Positions 24,913-34,646 of a stretch of DNA of 49,972 nucleotides are shown one piece after another. The stretch is from Lachnospiraceae bacterium (lineage in GTDB: Bacteria; Bacillota; Clostridia; Lachnospirales; Lachnospiraceae). The notes beneath the pieces are model-generated. The model saw only the letters and a program-made list of their open reading frames with translations. It ran no database searches and had not been told where the DNA came from. The stretch lies in the NCBI GenBank assembly GCA_015057035.1, contig SVFC01000016.1:1-49972 (forward strand), written 5' to 3'. Within the stretch, counting starts at the first letter, position 1. The number at the start of each line of letters is the position of its first letter. Position numbers and translations under genes: made by a program.

Positions 24913-25941
24913 ATGGGGACTTTTACTTTTCAAAAAAACAAAATGTTAAGTGATGCTGAGATTTCAGCACTGTGTCAGCAGTTATGTATGGTGGTGAAAG
25001 CTGGGCTTCCTATTCATTATGGAATTTCCATTCTTCGCGATCAGGCGATTGACGAAAAAACCCACTCTCTTTATAGCCAGATTTATACACCAATGGAAAA
25101 AGGAGCATCTTTGTATGCTACAATTTCAGATATGCATTGTTTCCCAACTTATATGGTGGAGATGATTCATCTTGGCGAAGAAACGGGACGTATTGAAGAC
25201 GTTTTGGAATCTTTGACTGCCTATTACGAGCGTGAAAGGGAAATCCGCGCAAACATTCGTCATGCCCTGGTTTATCCTCTGGTTATGACTTACTTTATGA
25301 TTGTTGTTTTATCTATTGTTATCTCTCAGGTTGTACCAGTGTTCTCTAACCTTTACACCAAGCTTGTTGGTGAATTATCAGGTTTGGGATTACTTCTTAT
25401 GAACATCAGTAATCTACTGAACAAATATTCACTTGTATTTACTATTATTTTAATACTTTTGATTGTGCTCGGTATTGTGTTGTACCGTACCGCTCTTGGC
25501 AAAACACTATTCCAAGGTAGAGGACTATCAATGACCATTGCAAGAAGCCGTTTTGCTAACTGCCTGCACCTGGCATTGGCCAGTGGTTTGGACACAGAAC
25601 AGAGTCTGGACCTGGCAAAACGCCTTGTGGACAACCCATATATGTTAGACAAAATTGAAAAATGCGAATTACACATTCATCACGGTGAAAACTTTGTAAG
25701 TTCTCTCTTGCACTCAGGGATTTTCTCCAAAATATATTCTGGTCTCCTTTTAATCGGAGCCAAAACCGGTTCCATGGTAGATGTAATGAAACGAATTAGC
25801 GAGGCCTATGAAGAAGAAACAGACCGCAGACTTCGTAGAAGCGTTTTGATTCTGGAACCTACCCTAATCGTTATTTTGTCCATTTTTATTGGACTTATCC
25901 TATTTACTTTTGTAATACCACTTTTGAAAATGTTATTCTAA
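24913..25941 (+). CDS. Type IV pilus/type II secretion inner-membrane platform protein (PilC/GspF)
   Basis: This 342-residue protein has two T2SSF repeats (about 15-135 and 215-335). Each has a soluble helical bundle with signatures such as GLPIHYGISIL, HLGEETGRIEDVL and IGAKTGSMVDVM, followed by membrane spans near 120-145, 168-190 and 315-340. In pili it anchors the cytoplasmic ATPases and moves pilin into or out of the fibre. It is a little shorter than the usual 400 residues. A GGGGGAG site precedes the ATG. The downstream genes complete a small pilus-like operon ending in pilT. No pilB or major pilin is nearby. Confidence 0.9.
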   Translation: MGTFTFQKNKMLSDAEISALCQQLCMVVKAGLPIHYGISILRDQAIDEKTHSLYSQIYTPMEKGASLYATISDMHCFPTYMVEMIHLGEETGRIEDVLESLTAYYEREREIRANIRHALVYPLVMTYFMIVVLSIVISQVVPVFSNLYTKLVGELSGLGLLLMNISNLLNKYSLVFTIILILLIVLGIVLYRTALGKTLFQGRGLSMTIARSRFANCLHLALASGLDTEQSLDLAKRLVDNPYMLDKIEKCELHIHHGENFVSSLLHSGIFSKIYSGLLLIGAKTGSMVDVMKRISEAYEEETDRRLRRSVLILEPTLIVILSIFIGLILFTFVIPLLKMLF

Positions 25942-25956
25942 GCAGGAGGAGACATT

Positions 25957-26376
25957 ATGCAGCAACCGCGTTTTAGGGCATTTTTCCCCGAACTGCTTTT
26001 GAACACTTTGTTTTCTTTTATATTGATTGCAATCATCATGCAGTTACTAGCCAATGCCAAGTTCATCGAACAGGATACCGCCCTTTTGAAACACGCCGTA
26101 TCCTCCTGTGAAGAGGTCGCAATCTTCTACAACGAAGAAGATGGTTCCTTTGAACATCTGGCACAGCATTATCCAACTGCTATTACAGTCAACCATCAGC
26201 TCATTATCTATTTAAGCCAAGACTTTTTATATTGCAATCGCGAAGCAGGGGCATACTATTTACTCATTGAAGACAACCTAGATGATACCATCAACATTTA
26301 CTTTTATGAAAAAGATAAAGATGCTATCTATTCTATCGAGCGTTGCGTCTTAAAAACGGAGGTGCCTGCCTCATGA
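25957..26376 (+). CDS. Small pilus-cluster membrane protein, possibly pseudopilin-like
   Basis: This 139-residue protein has one hydrophobic N-terminal helix (about 11-31) preceded by a short basic stretch, then a soluble domain of about 105 residues. That outline is pilin-like, but I see no clear G/FTLIE prepilin cleavage motif. It follows the PilC/GspF gene by 15 nt with GGAGGAG upstream. Its stop overlaps the next start (ATGA). A minor pilin or assembly factor is plausible; no named family is recognised. Confidence 0.72.
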   Translation: MQQPRFRAFFPELLLNTLFSFILIAIIMQLLANAKFIEQDTALLKHAVSSCEEVAIFYNEEDGSFEHLAQHYPTAITVNHQLIIYLSQDFLYCNREAGAYYLLIEDNLDDTINIYFYEKDKDAIYSIERCVLKTEVPAS

Positions 26377-26534
26377 AAAAATCACATACTTTCGGTGTTT
26401 CCACCATTATTATTGTATTTTCACTACTGTGTATCACCGCTGTTGCTTCACTGACTATGTTATCTGCATACTCAGATTATCATGAAGTACAGGAAAAGGC
26501 AGCACAGATTCAGGAATACTATCAAGAACCATAG
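26373..26534 (+). CDS. Very small pilus-cluster membrane protein
   Basis: This 53-residue protein has an N-terminal segment KSHTFGVSTIIIVFSLLC, a membrane helix to about residue 31, then a short helical tail. It resembles the start of longer pilus-cluster proteins I recall from Firmicutes (FG-x-S-T followed by a helix), so it may be a minimal or shortened member. The start was chosen for the ATGA overlap with the upstream gene and GGAGG 10 nt before it. Function unknown. Confidence 0.55.
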   Translation: MKKSHTFGVSTIIIVFSLLCITAVASLTMLSAYSDYHEVQEKAAQIQEYYQEP

Positions 26535-26550
26535 AAAGAAGGACAAAAGA

Positions 26551-27612
26551 ATGGATGTAAAAAAACTTTTATCAGAAGCGACCGCTAACGAAGCGTCAGA
26601 TATTTTTATTATCACAGGTCGTCCACTTACTTACAAAAGACATGGAAAAATGCAAACCTTAAATGAAATCAAACTTCTTCCAGCAGAAACCTATGAATTT
26701 ATTTCTGGCATCTATAATCTGGCGGAAAGACGTATTGATACTTTTGAAATGGAAGGCGATGATGACTTTTCGTTTGCAATTCCTGGCGTATCCAGATATC
26801 GTGTAAGTGCATTTATGCAGCGTGGTTCTTACTCTGCAGTTATCCGTGTTATTCCATTTGCCTTGCCTAAAGCAGACGAGCTTATGATTCCAAATGCCGT
26901 TATGGAACTGGCAAATGCCAAAAATGGTATGATTCTTGTAACCGGTCCTGCAGGAAGTGGTAAATCCACTACACTTGCATGTATGATTGATAAAATCAAT
27001 CAGGAACGTGAAGAACATATTATCACTTTGGAAGACCCACTGGAATTCCTTCATAAACATGAGATGTCTATCGTATCCCAGCGTGAGGTTGGAACCGATA
27101 CTACCAGTTATATCACCGCACTCCGTTCTGCACTTCGTCAGAGTCCAGACGTTATTCTTCTTGGAGAGATGCGTGACTACGAAACCATTAACACCGCCGT
27201 TACTGCAGCAGAAACAGGGCATTTGATTTTCTCATCTCTGCATACCGTTGGTGCATCCAATACCATCGACCGAATTGTAGATGCTTTCCCTGCTTCACAG
27301 CAGCATCAGATTTGTATCCAGCTTGCATCCGTATTGCAGGCAGTTGTCAGCCAGAAATTACTTCCATCCATCGATGGAGGCCTGGTTCCTGCCTTTGAAA
27401 TCATGGTTTTAACACCAGCCATTCGTAACCTGATTCGCGAACGCAAAACTCATCAGATTGACGGAATCATCTACGCTTCCTCTTCTGACCATATGATTTC
27501 CATGGATACCAGCATTTACAACCTCTTTGTAAATGGTATTATTACAAGACATACAGCAATTTTAGAAGCATCCAATCCTGAAATGATGGAAAAGAGAATT
27601 TCTCAAGGATAA
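26551..27612 (+). CDS. pilT: Twitching motility (pilus retraction) ATPase PilT
   Basis: This 353-residue hexameric ATPase has an N-terminal PAS-like domain (1-110), Walker A GPAGSGKST (132-140), an Asp box around THE LEDPLEF segment, Walker B VILLGEMRD (201-209) and His box ETGHLIFSSLHT (221-232). The AIRNLIRERKTHQI segment is typical of PilT rather than PilB. It powers pilin depolymerisation at the base of type IV pili. AGAAGGA lies before the ATG. The lack of a PilB partner in this operon is notable. Confidence 0.93.
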   Translation: MDVKKLLSEATANEASDIFIITGRPLTYKRHGKMQTLNEIKLLPAETYEFISGIYNLAERRIDTFEMEGDDDFSFAIPGVSRYRVSAFMQRGSYSAVIRVIPFALPKADELMIPNAVMELANAKNGMILVTGPAGSGKSTTLACMIDKINQEREEHIITLEDPLEFLHKHEMSIVSQREVGTDTTSYITALRSALRQSPDVILLGEMRDYETINTAVTAAETGHLIFSSLHTVGASNTIDRIVDAFPASQQHQICIQLASVLQAVVSQKLLPSIDGGLVPAFEIMVLTPAIRNLIRERKTHQIDGIIYASSSDHMISMDTSIYNLFVNGIITRHTAILEASNPEMMEKRISQG

Positions 27613-27640
27613 TATTGCTAGGTTGATTCAATACTACGAA

Positions 27641-27672
27641 AAAATGCGACTGTAAACACAGTCGCATTTTTA
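27641..27672. terminator. Bidirectional terminator between pilT and gpmI
   Basis: ATGCGACTGT (27644-27653) pairs with ACAGTCGCAT (27658-27667) across AAAC, with an A run before and a T run after. It can serve both convergent genes. Confidence 0.9.
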
Positions 27673-27693
27673 ATATCTTATAGCATAATTACA

Positions 27694-29238
27694 CTATTTT
27701 GTTAATAATGATTTTCCTGTCATTTCCACTGGCTGTTCTAAGCCCATGATTTCAAGGAGTGTTGGAGCGATGTCTGCAAGACATCCACCTTCACGAAGTC
27801 CCCAGTTTGCTTCTCCATTTACGAGGATGAATGGAACTGGATTGGTTGTATGTGCTGTGTGTGGTTTTCCAGTTTCATAGTCAACCATCTTTTCAGCATT
27901 ACCATGGTCAGCACAGATAAACATTACGCCGCCAACTTCTTTTACCGCTTCTACTGCATCACCAACGAGGCTGTCTACACGCTCTACTGCTGCAACTGCT
28001 GCAGGAATTACGCCTGTGTGACCTACCATGTCTGGGTTAGCGAAGTTAATAATGATTACATCATATTTATCAGATTTGATTGCTTCTACTAAGTCAACAC
28101 CAACTTCTGGAGCGCTCATTTCTGGTTTTAAGTCGTAAGTTGCAACTTCCTTAGGGGAGTTAACAAGGATGCGCGCTTCTTCTACGTTTGGTTCTTCGAT
28201 ACCACCATTGAAGAAGAAGGTTACATGAGCATATTTTTCTGTTTCTGCAAGACGCAGCTGTTTCTTACCACATTTTGCAAGGTATTCACCAAGTGTATTT
28301 GTGATTGATTCCTTTTCAAAAGCAATGATTTTGTTAGGAATTGTTTCATCATAATCCTTGAAGCATACGAAAGTAAGTGGAAGGAATCCTGTCTTTCTTT
28401 CAAATCCTGTAAAGTTGTCATCACAGAATGCTCTTGTCATTTCACGAGCACGGTCTGGACGGAAGTTGAAGAAAATAACTGAGTCATTTGGTTTTACAAT
28501 AGAAAGTGGCTTTCCATCTTCAACGATTACGGTTGGAAGAACGAATTCATCTGTTACACCATTGTCGTATGAGTTCTGCATAGCCTGTACTGGATCTGTT
28601 TCCTGTACTCCTTCGCCAACTACCAATGAATTGTATGCTTTTTCTACACGGTCCCAGTTATTGTCACGGTCCATAGCATAGTAACGTCCAGAAAGGGAAG
28701 CTACTTTACCAACACCGATTTCATTCATTTTATCTACTAATTCAGCAACAAAACCTTTTGCTGATGCTGGTGGTGTATCACGTCCGTCTAAAAATGCATG
28801 AACATATACTTTTTCAAGACCGTTTCTCTTAGCCATCTCTAAGATGCCGTATACATGAGTGTTATGGCTATGAACGCCACCGTCAGAGAGAAGTCCCCAA
28901 AGATGAAGATCTGAATCATTTTTCTTGCAGTTTTCAATTGCTGCAAGTAATGCTTTATTATCAAAAAATGTTCCGTCATTGATTTCTTTGGTAATTCTTG
29001 TAAGATCCTGGTAAATAATACGGCCTGCACCGATATTCATGTGTCCTACTTCTGAGTTACCCATCTGTCCATCAGGAAGACCTACAGCAAGACCTGAAGC
29101 ATTCCCTTTTACGAATGGGCATTCTGCCATAAGCTTGTCCATTACTGGGGTGTTCGCCATTGCTACTGCGTTTCCTTCTGGATTTTCGTTTAATCCGTAA
29201 CCATCAAGTACCATTAATACAACTGGTTTTTTGCTCAT
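27694..29238 (-). CDS. gpmI: 2,3-bisphosphoglycerate-independent phosphoglycerate mutase
   Basis: This 514-residue enzyme interconverts 3- and 2-phosphoglycerate in glycolysis using two manganese ions. Signatures are VVLMVLDGYGLNE at the N-terminus, GNSEVGHMNIGAGR (catalytic Ser at about 62), HAFLDGRDTPP, FNFRPDRAREMT, and the metal-binding FICADHGNAEKM and HTAHTTNPVPF. Length is normal for the family. It follows the CapA-like gene by 199 nt in the same direction. AGAGGA precedes the ATG. No clear promoter was fixed in the gap. Confidence 0.98.
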   Translation of the reverse strand: MSKKPVVLMVLDGYGLNENPEGNAVAMANTPVMDKLMAECPFVKGNASGLAVGLPDGQMGNSEVGHMNIGAGRIIYQDLTRITKEINDGTFFDNKALLAAIENCKKNDSDLHLWGLLSDGGVHSHNTHVYGILEMAKRNGLEKVYVHAFLDGRDTPPASAKGFVAELVDKMNEIGVGKVASLSGRYYAMDRDNNWDRVEKAYNSLVVGEGVQETDPVQAMQNSYDNGVTDEFVLPTVIVEDGKPLSIVKPNDSVIFFNFRPDRAREMTRAFCDDNFTGFERKTGFLPLTFVCFKDYDETIPNKIIAFEKESITNTLGEYLAKCGKKQLRLAETEKYAHVTFFFNGGIEEPNVEEARILVNSPKEVATYDLKPEMSAPEVGVDLVEAIKSDKYDVIIINFANPDMVGHTGVIPAAVAAVERVDSLVGDAVEAVKEVGGVMFICADHGNAEKMVDYETGKPHTAHTTNPVPFILVNGEANWGLREGGCLADIAPTLLEIMGLEQPVEMTGKSLLTK

Positions 29239-29437
29239 TTTCTATATCCTCTTTTCCAGGCATGTCTGCCTATATATTTTATTCAATTACATATATCTTA
29301 GAAAACATATGCTGTAAATCTACATAGTGGTTTTCATCCATAGACAAATATCCACTCACGCTTTACATCATACAAGATTTTCCACCATATTCCAAGTGGA
29401 GATTGTGACAAAATTAACGTATTTTTCAGACTTCTTA

Positions 29438-31066
29438 CTAGCGAAGATTACCTACAATATCAATTGGTCTACCTTCTAAGTCAATCCCCCCATTATAGGT
29501 GTCATATCTCATGCCCGACTGATAGTTGTTTCCGTCCTTCATATCTGCGTTCTGACCGCCTGCGGTATTGTAAAAATAACCGTCTTTGTCGATGACAACA
29601 TCCTTGGAAATATCCGCCATAAACTTATAAAATGCATCAGACTCTTCCACACTCAGCATAGATGTGGTCAAATCTTTCTGAATACATGGAATGGTTCGAA
29701 CTGCCACTTCTCCTGCGGCATCAATCTGTACCTGGGCAATCATAGTATAGAGGGTTCCTGTAGAGAACCAGAAATTGCCAAGACTGAACATTACTGGAAC
29801 ATTTTCCACATATTCCACGCCCTGTAATCTGTGAGGATGTCCACCGATAATCACATCTGCTCCAGCATCCACAAAACCTTTTGCCAAAGTCATCTGGTCC
29901 GCAGCATAATTGTATCTACCTTCTGTGCCCCAGTGAATATTGGCTATAACATAGTCACTGTTGGCTGCAGCTTCGCGAATCACCGCATAATAGCGTTCTG
30001 GATGTTTCGTTTTCAATACGCCAGGTGTGGTTTCTGTTGCCTCTTTGGTATAGTTGGAATATCTCTCAATCTGTGTGGCTGTCACAAGGGCAATCTTCTT
30101 GCCATTTGCTACAAAATACTGAATCGCACTGGCTTCTTTGATGTTGGCACCTGCGCCCATTGTAGTGATTCCAGCATTTTCCAATGTTGCGATGGTGTCC
30201 ATAAGAGAATCTGCTCCAAAGTCAAATACGTGGTTGTTGGCCAGGTTTGCCACATCTGCACCAAACAATTCTAGCATGGAAACATTCGATGTTTTTGCCT
30301 TGAAAGTATAGGCTTTTCCTGCCAGAGGCTCTCCTCTGTCGCTGAAAACAAATTCGTTATTAATCACGGATAAGTCTGCTGACTGTAATTCTTTGGTAAT
30401 CTCTGGGGCAATGCAATCATAGATTCCGTTCGGCTTGGTTGCAGCTGCCTGCATAGTATGCCAGTCGTCTGCCAGATTGATGTCTCCCGTAAAATCCAAT
30501 GTCACCACATCGCTGGCACAATCCAACCACTTTACATTGTCCAGATAATAGGTTGCAAACTGCAAATCCCTACAATATTGTAACCATAATACATGCATAG
30601 TGTTTCCTGTATGGTAATACCACAATGCGGTACTGTCGTACCCTTCGTACAAGCGGTATGCCAGGTCCAGAATCACGGCCTCGCCGCATTCCTTATTCAC
30701 CCAATGTAAAAAGGTATCGTCTACTGGATAGCCTTCATAGAACTTTCTGGTTCCACGCTCTAAAAGGATATTGAATGCCTTGGTCATATCATTGATAACC
30801 TTCTTGGTTTCTGGCTTGACTGGCTCAAGGTCTTCTGGTTTTACCTCCGATTCTGACTCGGATTCAGTATAGTCTTGGTCGTCACCTATGCCATTATTAC
30901 CATTGCCGCTTGGCCCAGTTTGACTATTAGAAGGATTACCTCCCACCACAACTCCACCAAATGGCCATTCAAATCTAGGAAGTGTTCCCGCCATAGCAGA
31001 ATCTATCACAAAGCACAATATTAAACTAAAAACCATAATCGCATATCCAATGCGTCTTTTGTTCAT
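29438..31066 (-). CDS. CapA-family (PgsA-like) metallophosphoesterase, secreted or membrane-anchored
   Basis: This 542-residue protein has an N-terminal hydrophobic export signal (about 8-26), a Gly/Asn-rich then Ser/Glu-rich linker (about 38-80), and a CapA-type calcineurin-like domain. Motifs include LDFTGDINLADDW, NNEFVFSDRG, NLANNHVFDFG, NIHWGTEGRY, IIGGHPHRLQGVE and SLGNFWFST. CapA/PgsA proteins take part in poly-gamma-glutamate capsule export, but many Firmicute homologues have unknown substrates, and no capBC genes are seen. It sits between tpiA and gpmI, an odd place for an exported protein. GAGGAG precedes the ATG. Confidence 0.88.
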   Translation of the reverse strand: MNKRRIGYAIMVFSLILCFVIDSAMAGTLPRFEWPFGGVVVGGNPSNSQTGPSGNGNNGIGDDQDYTESESESEVKPEDLEPVKPETKKVINDMTKAFNILLERGTRKFYEGYPVDDTFLHWVNKECGEAVILDLAYRLYEGYDSTALWYYHTGNTMHVLWLQYCRDLQFATYYLDNVKWLDCASDVVTLDFTGDINLADDWHTMQAAATKPNGIYDCIAPEITKELQSADLSVINNEFVFSDRGEPLAGKAYTFKAKTSNVSMLELFGADVANLANNHVFDFGADSLMDTIATLENAGITTMGAGANIKEASAIQYFVANGKKIALVTATQIERYSNYTKEATETTPGVLKTKHPERYYAVIREAAANSDYVIANIHWGTEGRYNYAADQMTLAKGFVDAGADVIIGGHPHRLQGVEYVENVPVMFSLGNFWFSTGTLYTMIAQVQIDAAGEVAVRTIPCIQKDLTTSMLSVEESDAFYKFMADISKDVVIDKDGYFYNTAGGQNADMKDGNNYQSGMRYDTYNGGIDLEGRPIDIVGNLR

Positions 31067-31149
31067 ATATACTCCTCGTTGCTTTTTCTACATAAAAAAC
31101 CAATATATATTATAGTATAAATGCAAGGATTATGCAAATAGAGAACGAT

Positions 31150-31193
31150 GGAAATACGAAAACGGCGATGGAATCTCTTCCACCGCCGTTTTC
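31150..31193 (-). terminator. Terminator after tpiA
   Basis: Arms 31158-31173 and 31178-31193 form a long, nearly perfect stem with a TCTC loop region. On the minus strand it ends in TTTTC, then a T-rich stretch. It separates the glycolytic genes from the CapA-like gene. Confidence 0.85.
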
Positions 31194-31221
31194 TATAATT
31201 TAGGAATTAAAAATGTAAAAA

Positions 31222-31968
31222 TTAGTAATTTACGATTTTACCGAACTCTGCTTTCAGAGAAGCTCCACCAACGAGTCCTCCGTCGATGTTTGCTTTTGCA
31301 AAGAGTTCTGCTGCGTTACCAGCGTTTACAGAACCGCCGTACTGAATACGAACTGCTTCTGCTGTAGCTTCGTCGTACATCTCTTTGATGCATTCACGAA
31401 TTGCTGCACATACTTCTTCTGCCTGATCAGATGTAGCTGTTTTGCCTGTTCCGATAGCCCAGATTGGTTCGTATGCGATAACCATAGAAGCAACCTGTTC
31501 AGCTGTTACGCCATCTAAGTCAGATTTGATCTGAAGGCGAATCCAGTCAAGAGTTACACCCATTTCGCGCTGTTCAAGAGATTCTCCACAGCAAAGGATT
31601 GGTGTAAGACCAGCTTCTAAAGCTTTCTTTACTTTTTTGTTAAGAAGTGCGTCATCTTCTTTGAAGTAATCTCTTCTTTCAGAATGTCCTAATACTACGT
31701 ATTTAACGCCAGCATCTACTAACATTTCTGCAGAGATTTCTCCAGTGTAAGCACCCTTATCCTGGAAATACATATTCTGAGCGCCTACCTGTACGTTTGT
31801 GCCTTTTACAGCTTCAACTACAGTTGTGATGTCGATTGCTGGTACACAGTAAACAACATCTACAGAATCTGATTCCACTAATGGTTTTAATTCTTCTACT
31901 AATTTTACAGCCTGGCTTGGAGTCATGTTCATCTTCCAGTTGCCGGCTACGATTTTTCTTCTTGCCAT
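31222..31968 (-). CDS. tpiA: Triosephosphate isomerase
   Basis: This 248-residue TIM barrel interconverts dihydroxyacetone phosphate and glyceraldehyde 3-phosphate. N-terminal [10 protein letters not shown] carries the substrate Asn and Lys, GHSERRDYF holds the catalytic His (about 97), [15 protein letters not shown] contains the catalytic Glu and loop 6, and [10 protein letters not shown] binds phosphate. It lies 53 nt after pgk and is probably cotranscribed with it. GAGG precedes the ATG. Confidence 0.98.
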   Translation of the reverse strand: MARRKIVAGNWKMNMTPSQAVKLVEELKPLVESDSVDVVYCVPAIDITTVVEAVKGTNVQVGAQNMYFQDKGAYTGEISAEMLVDAGVKYVVLGHSERRDYFKEDDALLNKKVKKALEAGLTPILCCGESLEQREMGVTLDWIRLQIKSDLDGVTAEQVASMVIAYEPIWAIGTGKTATSDQAEEVCAAIRECIKEMYDEATAEAVRIQYGGSVNAGNAAELFAKANIDGGLVGGASLKAEFGKIVNY

Positions 31969-31985
31969 TTCTCTACCTCATAAAT

Positions 31986-32011
31986 TTGCGGCCTCAGTTA
32001 AGAAGCCGCAA
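31986..32011 (-). other. Hairpin between pgk and tpiA
   Basis: TTGCGGC and GCCGCAA (arms 32005-32011 and 31986-31992) form a 7-bp stem with a 12-nt loop, followed by ATTTATG. It may be a weak attenuator or mRNA processing element within the operon. Confidence 0.5.
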
Positions 32012-32021
32012 GTTACTATTT

Positions 32022-33245
32022 CTATTTATCGTCAGCTGCTACAACGCCTGGTAATTCTTTTCCTTCAAGGAATTCAAGAGAAGCTCCACCACCTGTAGAG
32101 ATGTGGCTCATCTTGTCGCCATAGCCCATCTGGTTAACTGCTGCTGCAGAGTCACCACCACCGATGATTGTTGTTGCATCTGTATCTGCAAGAGCTTTAG
32201 CTACTGCAAGAGTACCAGCTGCAAGTGTTGGGTTTTCGAATACACCCATTGGTCCGTTCCATACAACTGTCTTAGCTGATGCAACTGCTTCTGCGAAAAG
32301 AGCTGCTGATTTTGGTCCGATGTCACAGCCTTCACGGTCTGCTGGCATACAGTTTGCATCATATACTTCAACTTCTACTGGAGCATCAATTGGACTTGGG
32401 AAATCAGCGATAGTTACAGAGTCAACTGGAAGTAATAATTTCTTGCCAAGTTTTTCTGCTTTTTCCATCATTTCTTTACAGTAGTCTAATTTTTCATTAT
32501 CTACTAATGATTTACCGATTTCATATCCCTGTGCTTTTAAGAATGTATAAGCCATACCACCACCGATGATGAGGGTATCACATTTTTCAAGAAGGTTGTT
32601 GATTACGTTAAGTTTGTCAGCAACTTTAGCACCACCAAGGATTGCTACGAATGGACGAACTGGGTTTTCAACTGCATTTCCTAAGAAATCAATTTCTTTC
32701 TGCATTAAGTAACCTACTACGTTGTCTCCACCCTTTTCTGTGATGAATTTTGTAACGCCAGCTACAGAAGCATGAGCTCTATGTGATGAACCGAAAGCGT
32801 CACATACGTATACGTCTGCTAAATCAGCTAATTCTTTAGAGAATTCTTCGCCGTTCTTTGTTTCTTCTTTGCCACGGAAACGTGTATTCTGAAGTAATAC
32901 AACATCTCCTTCTTTCATAGCGTTAACTGCAGCTGTTGCAGCTTCGCCTGTTACGTTGTAATCTGCTACGAAAACAACTTCTTTTCCTAATTTTTCAGAA
33001 AGTTTCTTAGCAACTGGAGCTAAAGATTCTTTCTCGTTTGGTCCTTCTTTAACTTTTCCGAGGTGTGAGCAAAGGATAACTTTACCACCATCGTTTAATA
33101 ATTTCTGAATTGTTGGAAGAGCTGCGTTGATACGTGTTTCGTCTGTGATAACGCCTTCTTTTAAAGGTACGTTAAAGTCACATCTTACAAGCACTCTTTT
33201 GCCATTTACGTTGATATCATCAACTGATTTTTTGTTTAATCCCAT
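32022..33245 (-). CDS. pgk: Phosphoglycerate kinase
   Basis: This 407-residue enzyme makes ATP from 1,3-bisphosphoglycerate. Signatures are [16 protein letters not shown] near the N-terminus, [46 protein letters not shown] and the C-terminal GGGDSAAAV. The ATG at 33245 was chosen for AGGAGG 8 nt upstream; the longer frame lacks a site. It lies downstream of gap after an intrinsic terminator, so it depends on read-through or its own promoter. Confidence 0.98.
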   Translation of the reverse strand: MGLNKKSVDDINVNGKRVLVRCDFNVPLKEGVITDETRINAALPTIQKLLNDGGKVILCSHLGKVKEGPNEKESLAPVAKKLSEKLGKEVVFVADYNVTGEAATAAVNAMKEGDVVLLQNTRFRGKEETKNGEEFSKELADLADVYVCDAFGSSHRAHASVAGVTKFITEKGGDNVVGYLMQKEIDFLGNAVENPVRPFVAILGGAKVADKLNVINNLLEKCDTLIIGGGMAYTFLKAQGYEIGKSLVDNEKLDYCKEMMEKAEKLGKKLLLPVDSVTIADFPSPIDAPVEVEVYDANCMPADREGCDIGPKSAALFAEAVASAKTVVWNGPMGVFENPTLAAGTLAVAKALADTDATTIIGGGDSAAAVNQMGYGDKMSHISTGGGASLEFLEGKELPGVVAADDK

Positions 33246-33277
33246 GATTAAAGCCTCCTGTGATAGTTTATAAAGAT

Positions 33278-33299
33278 TGAGTTTCACTTGCGAAACTCA
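33278..33299 (-). other. Inverted repeat in the pgk leader
   Basis: TGAGTTTC and GAAACTCA form a perfect 8-bp stem with a 6-nt loop, between the gap terminator and the pgk ribosome site. It could be an operator or an mRNA 5' stabiliser. Confidence 0.45.
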
Positions 33300-33322
33300 T
33301 ATTGCCTTCTTTCTTTTCGAAG

Positions 33323-33350
33323 AAAAAAACCCCGCCCAATTTGGGCAGGG
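33323..33350 (-). terminator. Terminator after gap
   Basis: On the minus strand CCCTGCCC and GGGCGGGG (one T-G pair) enclose a 5-nt loop and are followed by seven T. It separates gap from pgk-tpiA and would set their ratio. Confidence 0.9.
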
Positions 33351-33387
33351 CCTTAATTAGTTCCGATATTCTCGAAAAACCGCTTAA

Positions 33388-34395
33388 TTACATTTCAGCG
33401 AAGTATTTGATTGTCTTAACCATCTGAGATGTGTAGCTGTTTTCGTTGTCATACCAAGATACAACCTGTACCTGTGTATTTCCATCTTCCATTGGAGCTA
33501 CCATTGTCTGTGTAGCATCGAATAATGAACCATATGTCATACCGATAACGTCAGATGAAACGATTTCGTCTGTATTGTATCCGTAAGAATCTGTAGCTGC
33601 TGCTTTCATAGCTGCGTTGATTTCGTCTTTTGTAACATGTCCTTTAACAACTGCTACTAAGATTGTTGTAGATCCTGTAGGGGTTGGTACACGCTGAGCA
33701 GATCCGATAAGTTTTCCGTTTAATTCTGGAATAACTAAGCCGATAGCTTTTGCAGCACCTGTGCTGTTTGGAACGATGTTAGCAGCGCCTGCACGAGCAC
33801 GTCTCTTGTCGCCTTTTCTGTGTGGTCCGTCAAGGATCATCTGATCACCTGTGTAAGCATGAACTGTTGTCATGATACCAGACTGAATTGGAGCGAAGTC
33901 GTTTAATGCTTTAGCCATTGGAGCTAAGCAGTTTGTTGTACAAGAAGCTGCAGAGATAATTGTATCTTCTTTTGTTAAGTTCTTGTGGTTTACGTTGTAA
34001 ACGATTGTTGGAAGGTCGTTTCCTGCTGGAGCAGAAATAACAACTTTCTTAGCACCTGCATTGATGTGTGCCATAGATTTTTCTTTTGAGCAGTAGAAAC
34101 CTGTACATTCAAGTACTACGTCTACGTTTAATTCTCCCCATGGAAGTTTGCTAGCATCAGCTTCTTTGTAGATTGTGATTTCTTTTCCATCAACTGTGAT
34201 AGAACCTTCACCTGCTACAACTGTGTGTCCAGCGTATGGACCCTGAGCTGTATCGTATTTTAATAAGTGAGCAAGCATATCAGGGCTTGTTAAGTCATTG
34301 ATTGCTACTACTTCATATCCTTCTGCGCCAAACATCTGTCTGAAAGCAAGACGACCGATACGGCCGAAACCATTAATTGCTACTCTTACTGCCAT
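33388..34395 (-). CDS. gap: Glyceraldehyde-3-phosphate dehydrogenase, type I
   Basis: This 335-residue NAD-linked enzyme oxidises glyceraldehyde 3-phosphate to 1,3-bisphosphoglycerate. The Rossmann start [16 protein letters not shown], catalytic Cys in [12 protein letters not shown] (about 152), [27 protein letters not shown] and the C-terminal [14 protein letters not shown] are all typical. A promoter lies at 34455-34483 and AGGAGG 8 nt before the ATG. The strong terminator after it suggests higher expression than the downstream glycolytic genes. Confidence 0.98.
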   Translation of the reverse strand: MAVRVAINGFGRIGRLAFRQMFGAEGYEVVAINDLTSPDMLAHLLKYDTAQGPYAGHTVVAGEGSITVDGKEITIYKEADASKLPWGELNVDVVLECTGFYCSKEKSMAHINAGAKKVVISAPAGNDLPTIVYNVNHKNLTKEDTIISAASCTTNCLAPMAKALNDFAPIQSGIMTTVHAYTGDQMILDGPHRKGDKRRARAGAANIVPNSTGAAKAIGLVIPELNGKLIGSAQRVPTPTGSTTILVAVVKGHVTKDEINAAMKAAATDSYGYNTDEIVSSDVIGMTYGSLFDATQTMVAPMEDGNTQVQVVSWYDNENSYTSQMVKTIKYFAEM

Positions 34396-34454
34396 TTTTA
34401 ATTCCTCCTAGAATTGTAATTAATATTTATGGGCATATTTCCCACGTTTCCTAT

Positions 34455-34483
34455 ATTGTACCTAAAACACGTCCAAAGTTCAA
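34455..34483 (-). promoter_or_regulatory. Predicted promoter of gap
   Basis: TTGAAC (34478-34483) and TACAAT (34455-34460) on the minus strand are 17 nt apart, giving a leader of about 50 nt. Confidence 0.7.
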
Positions 34484-34646
34484 GTATTTTTGCATTGCTT
34501 TTGTATCTTTGTTAATTTTTTGACTAAATGTTTTTATTTCAATACAATTTTTGTAAATTTGCACAAATATCCCTATTAAAAATAGCCAAGAAGACTGTTT
34601 TGTAGTACAATATTTTCAAGAATACACATTGGAAAAGAGGATACCT

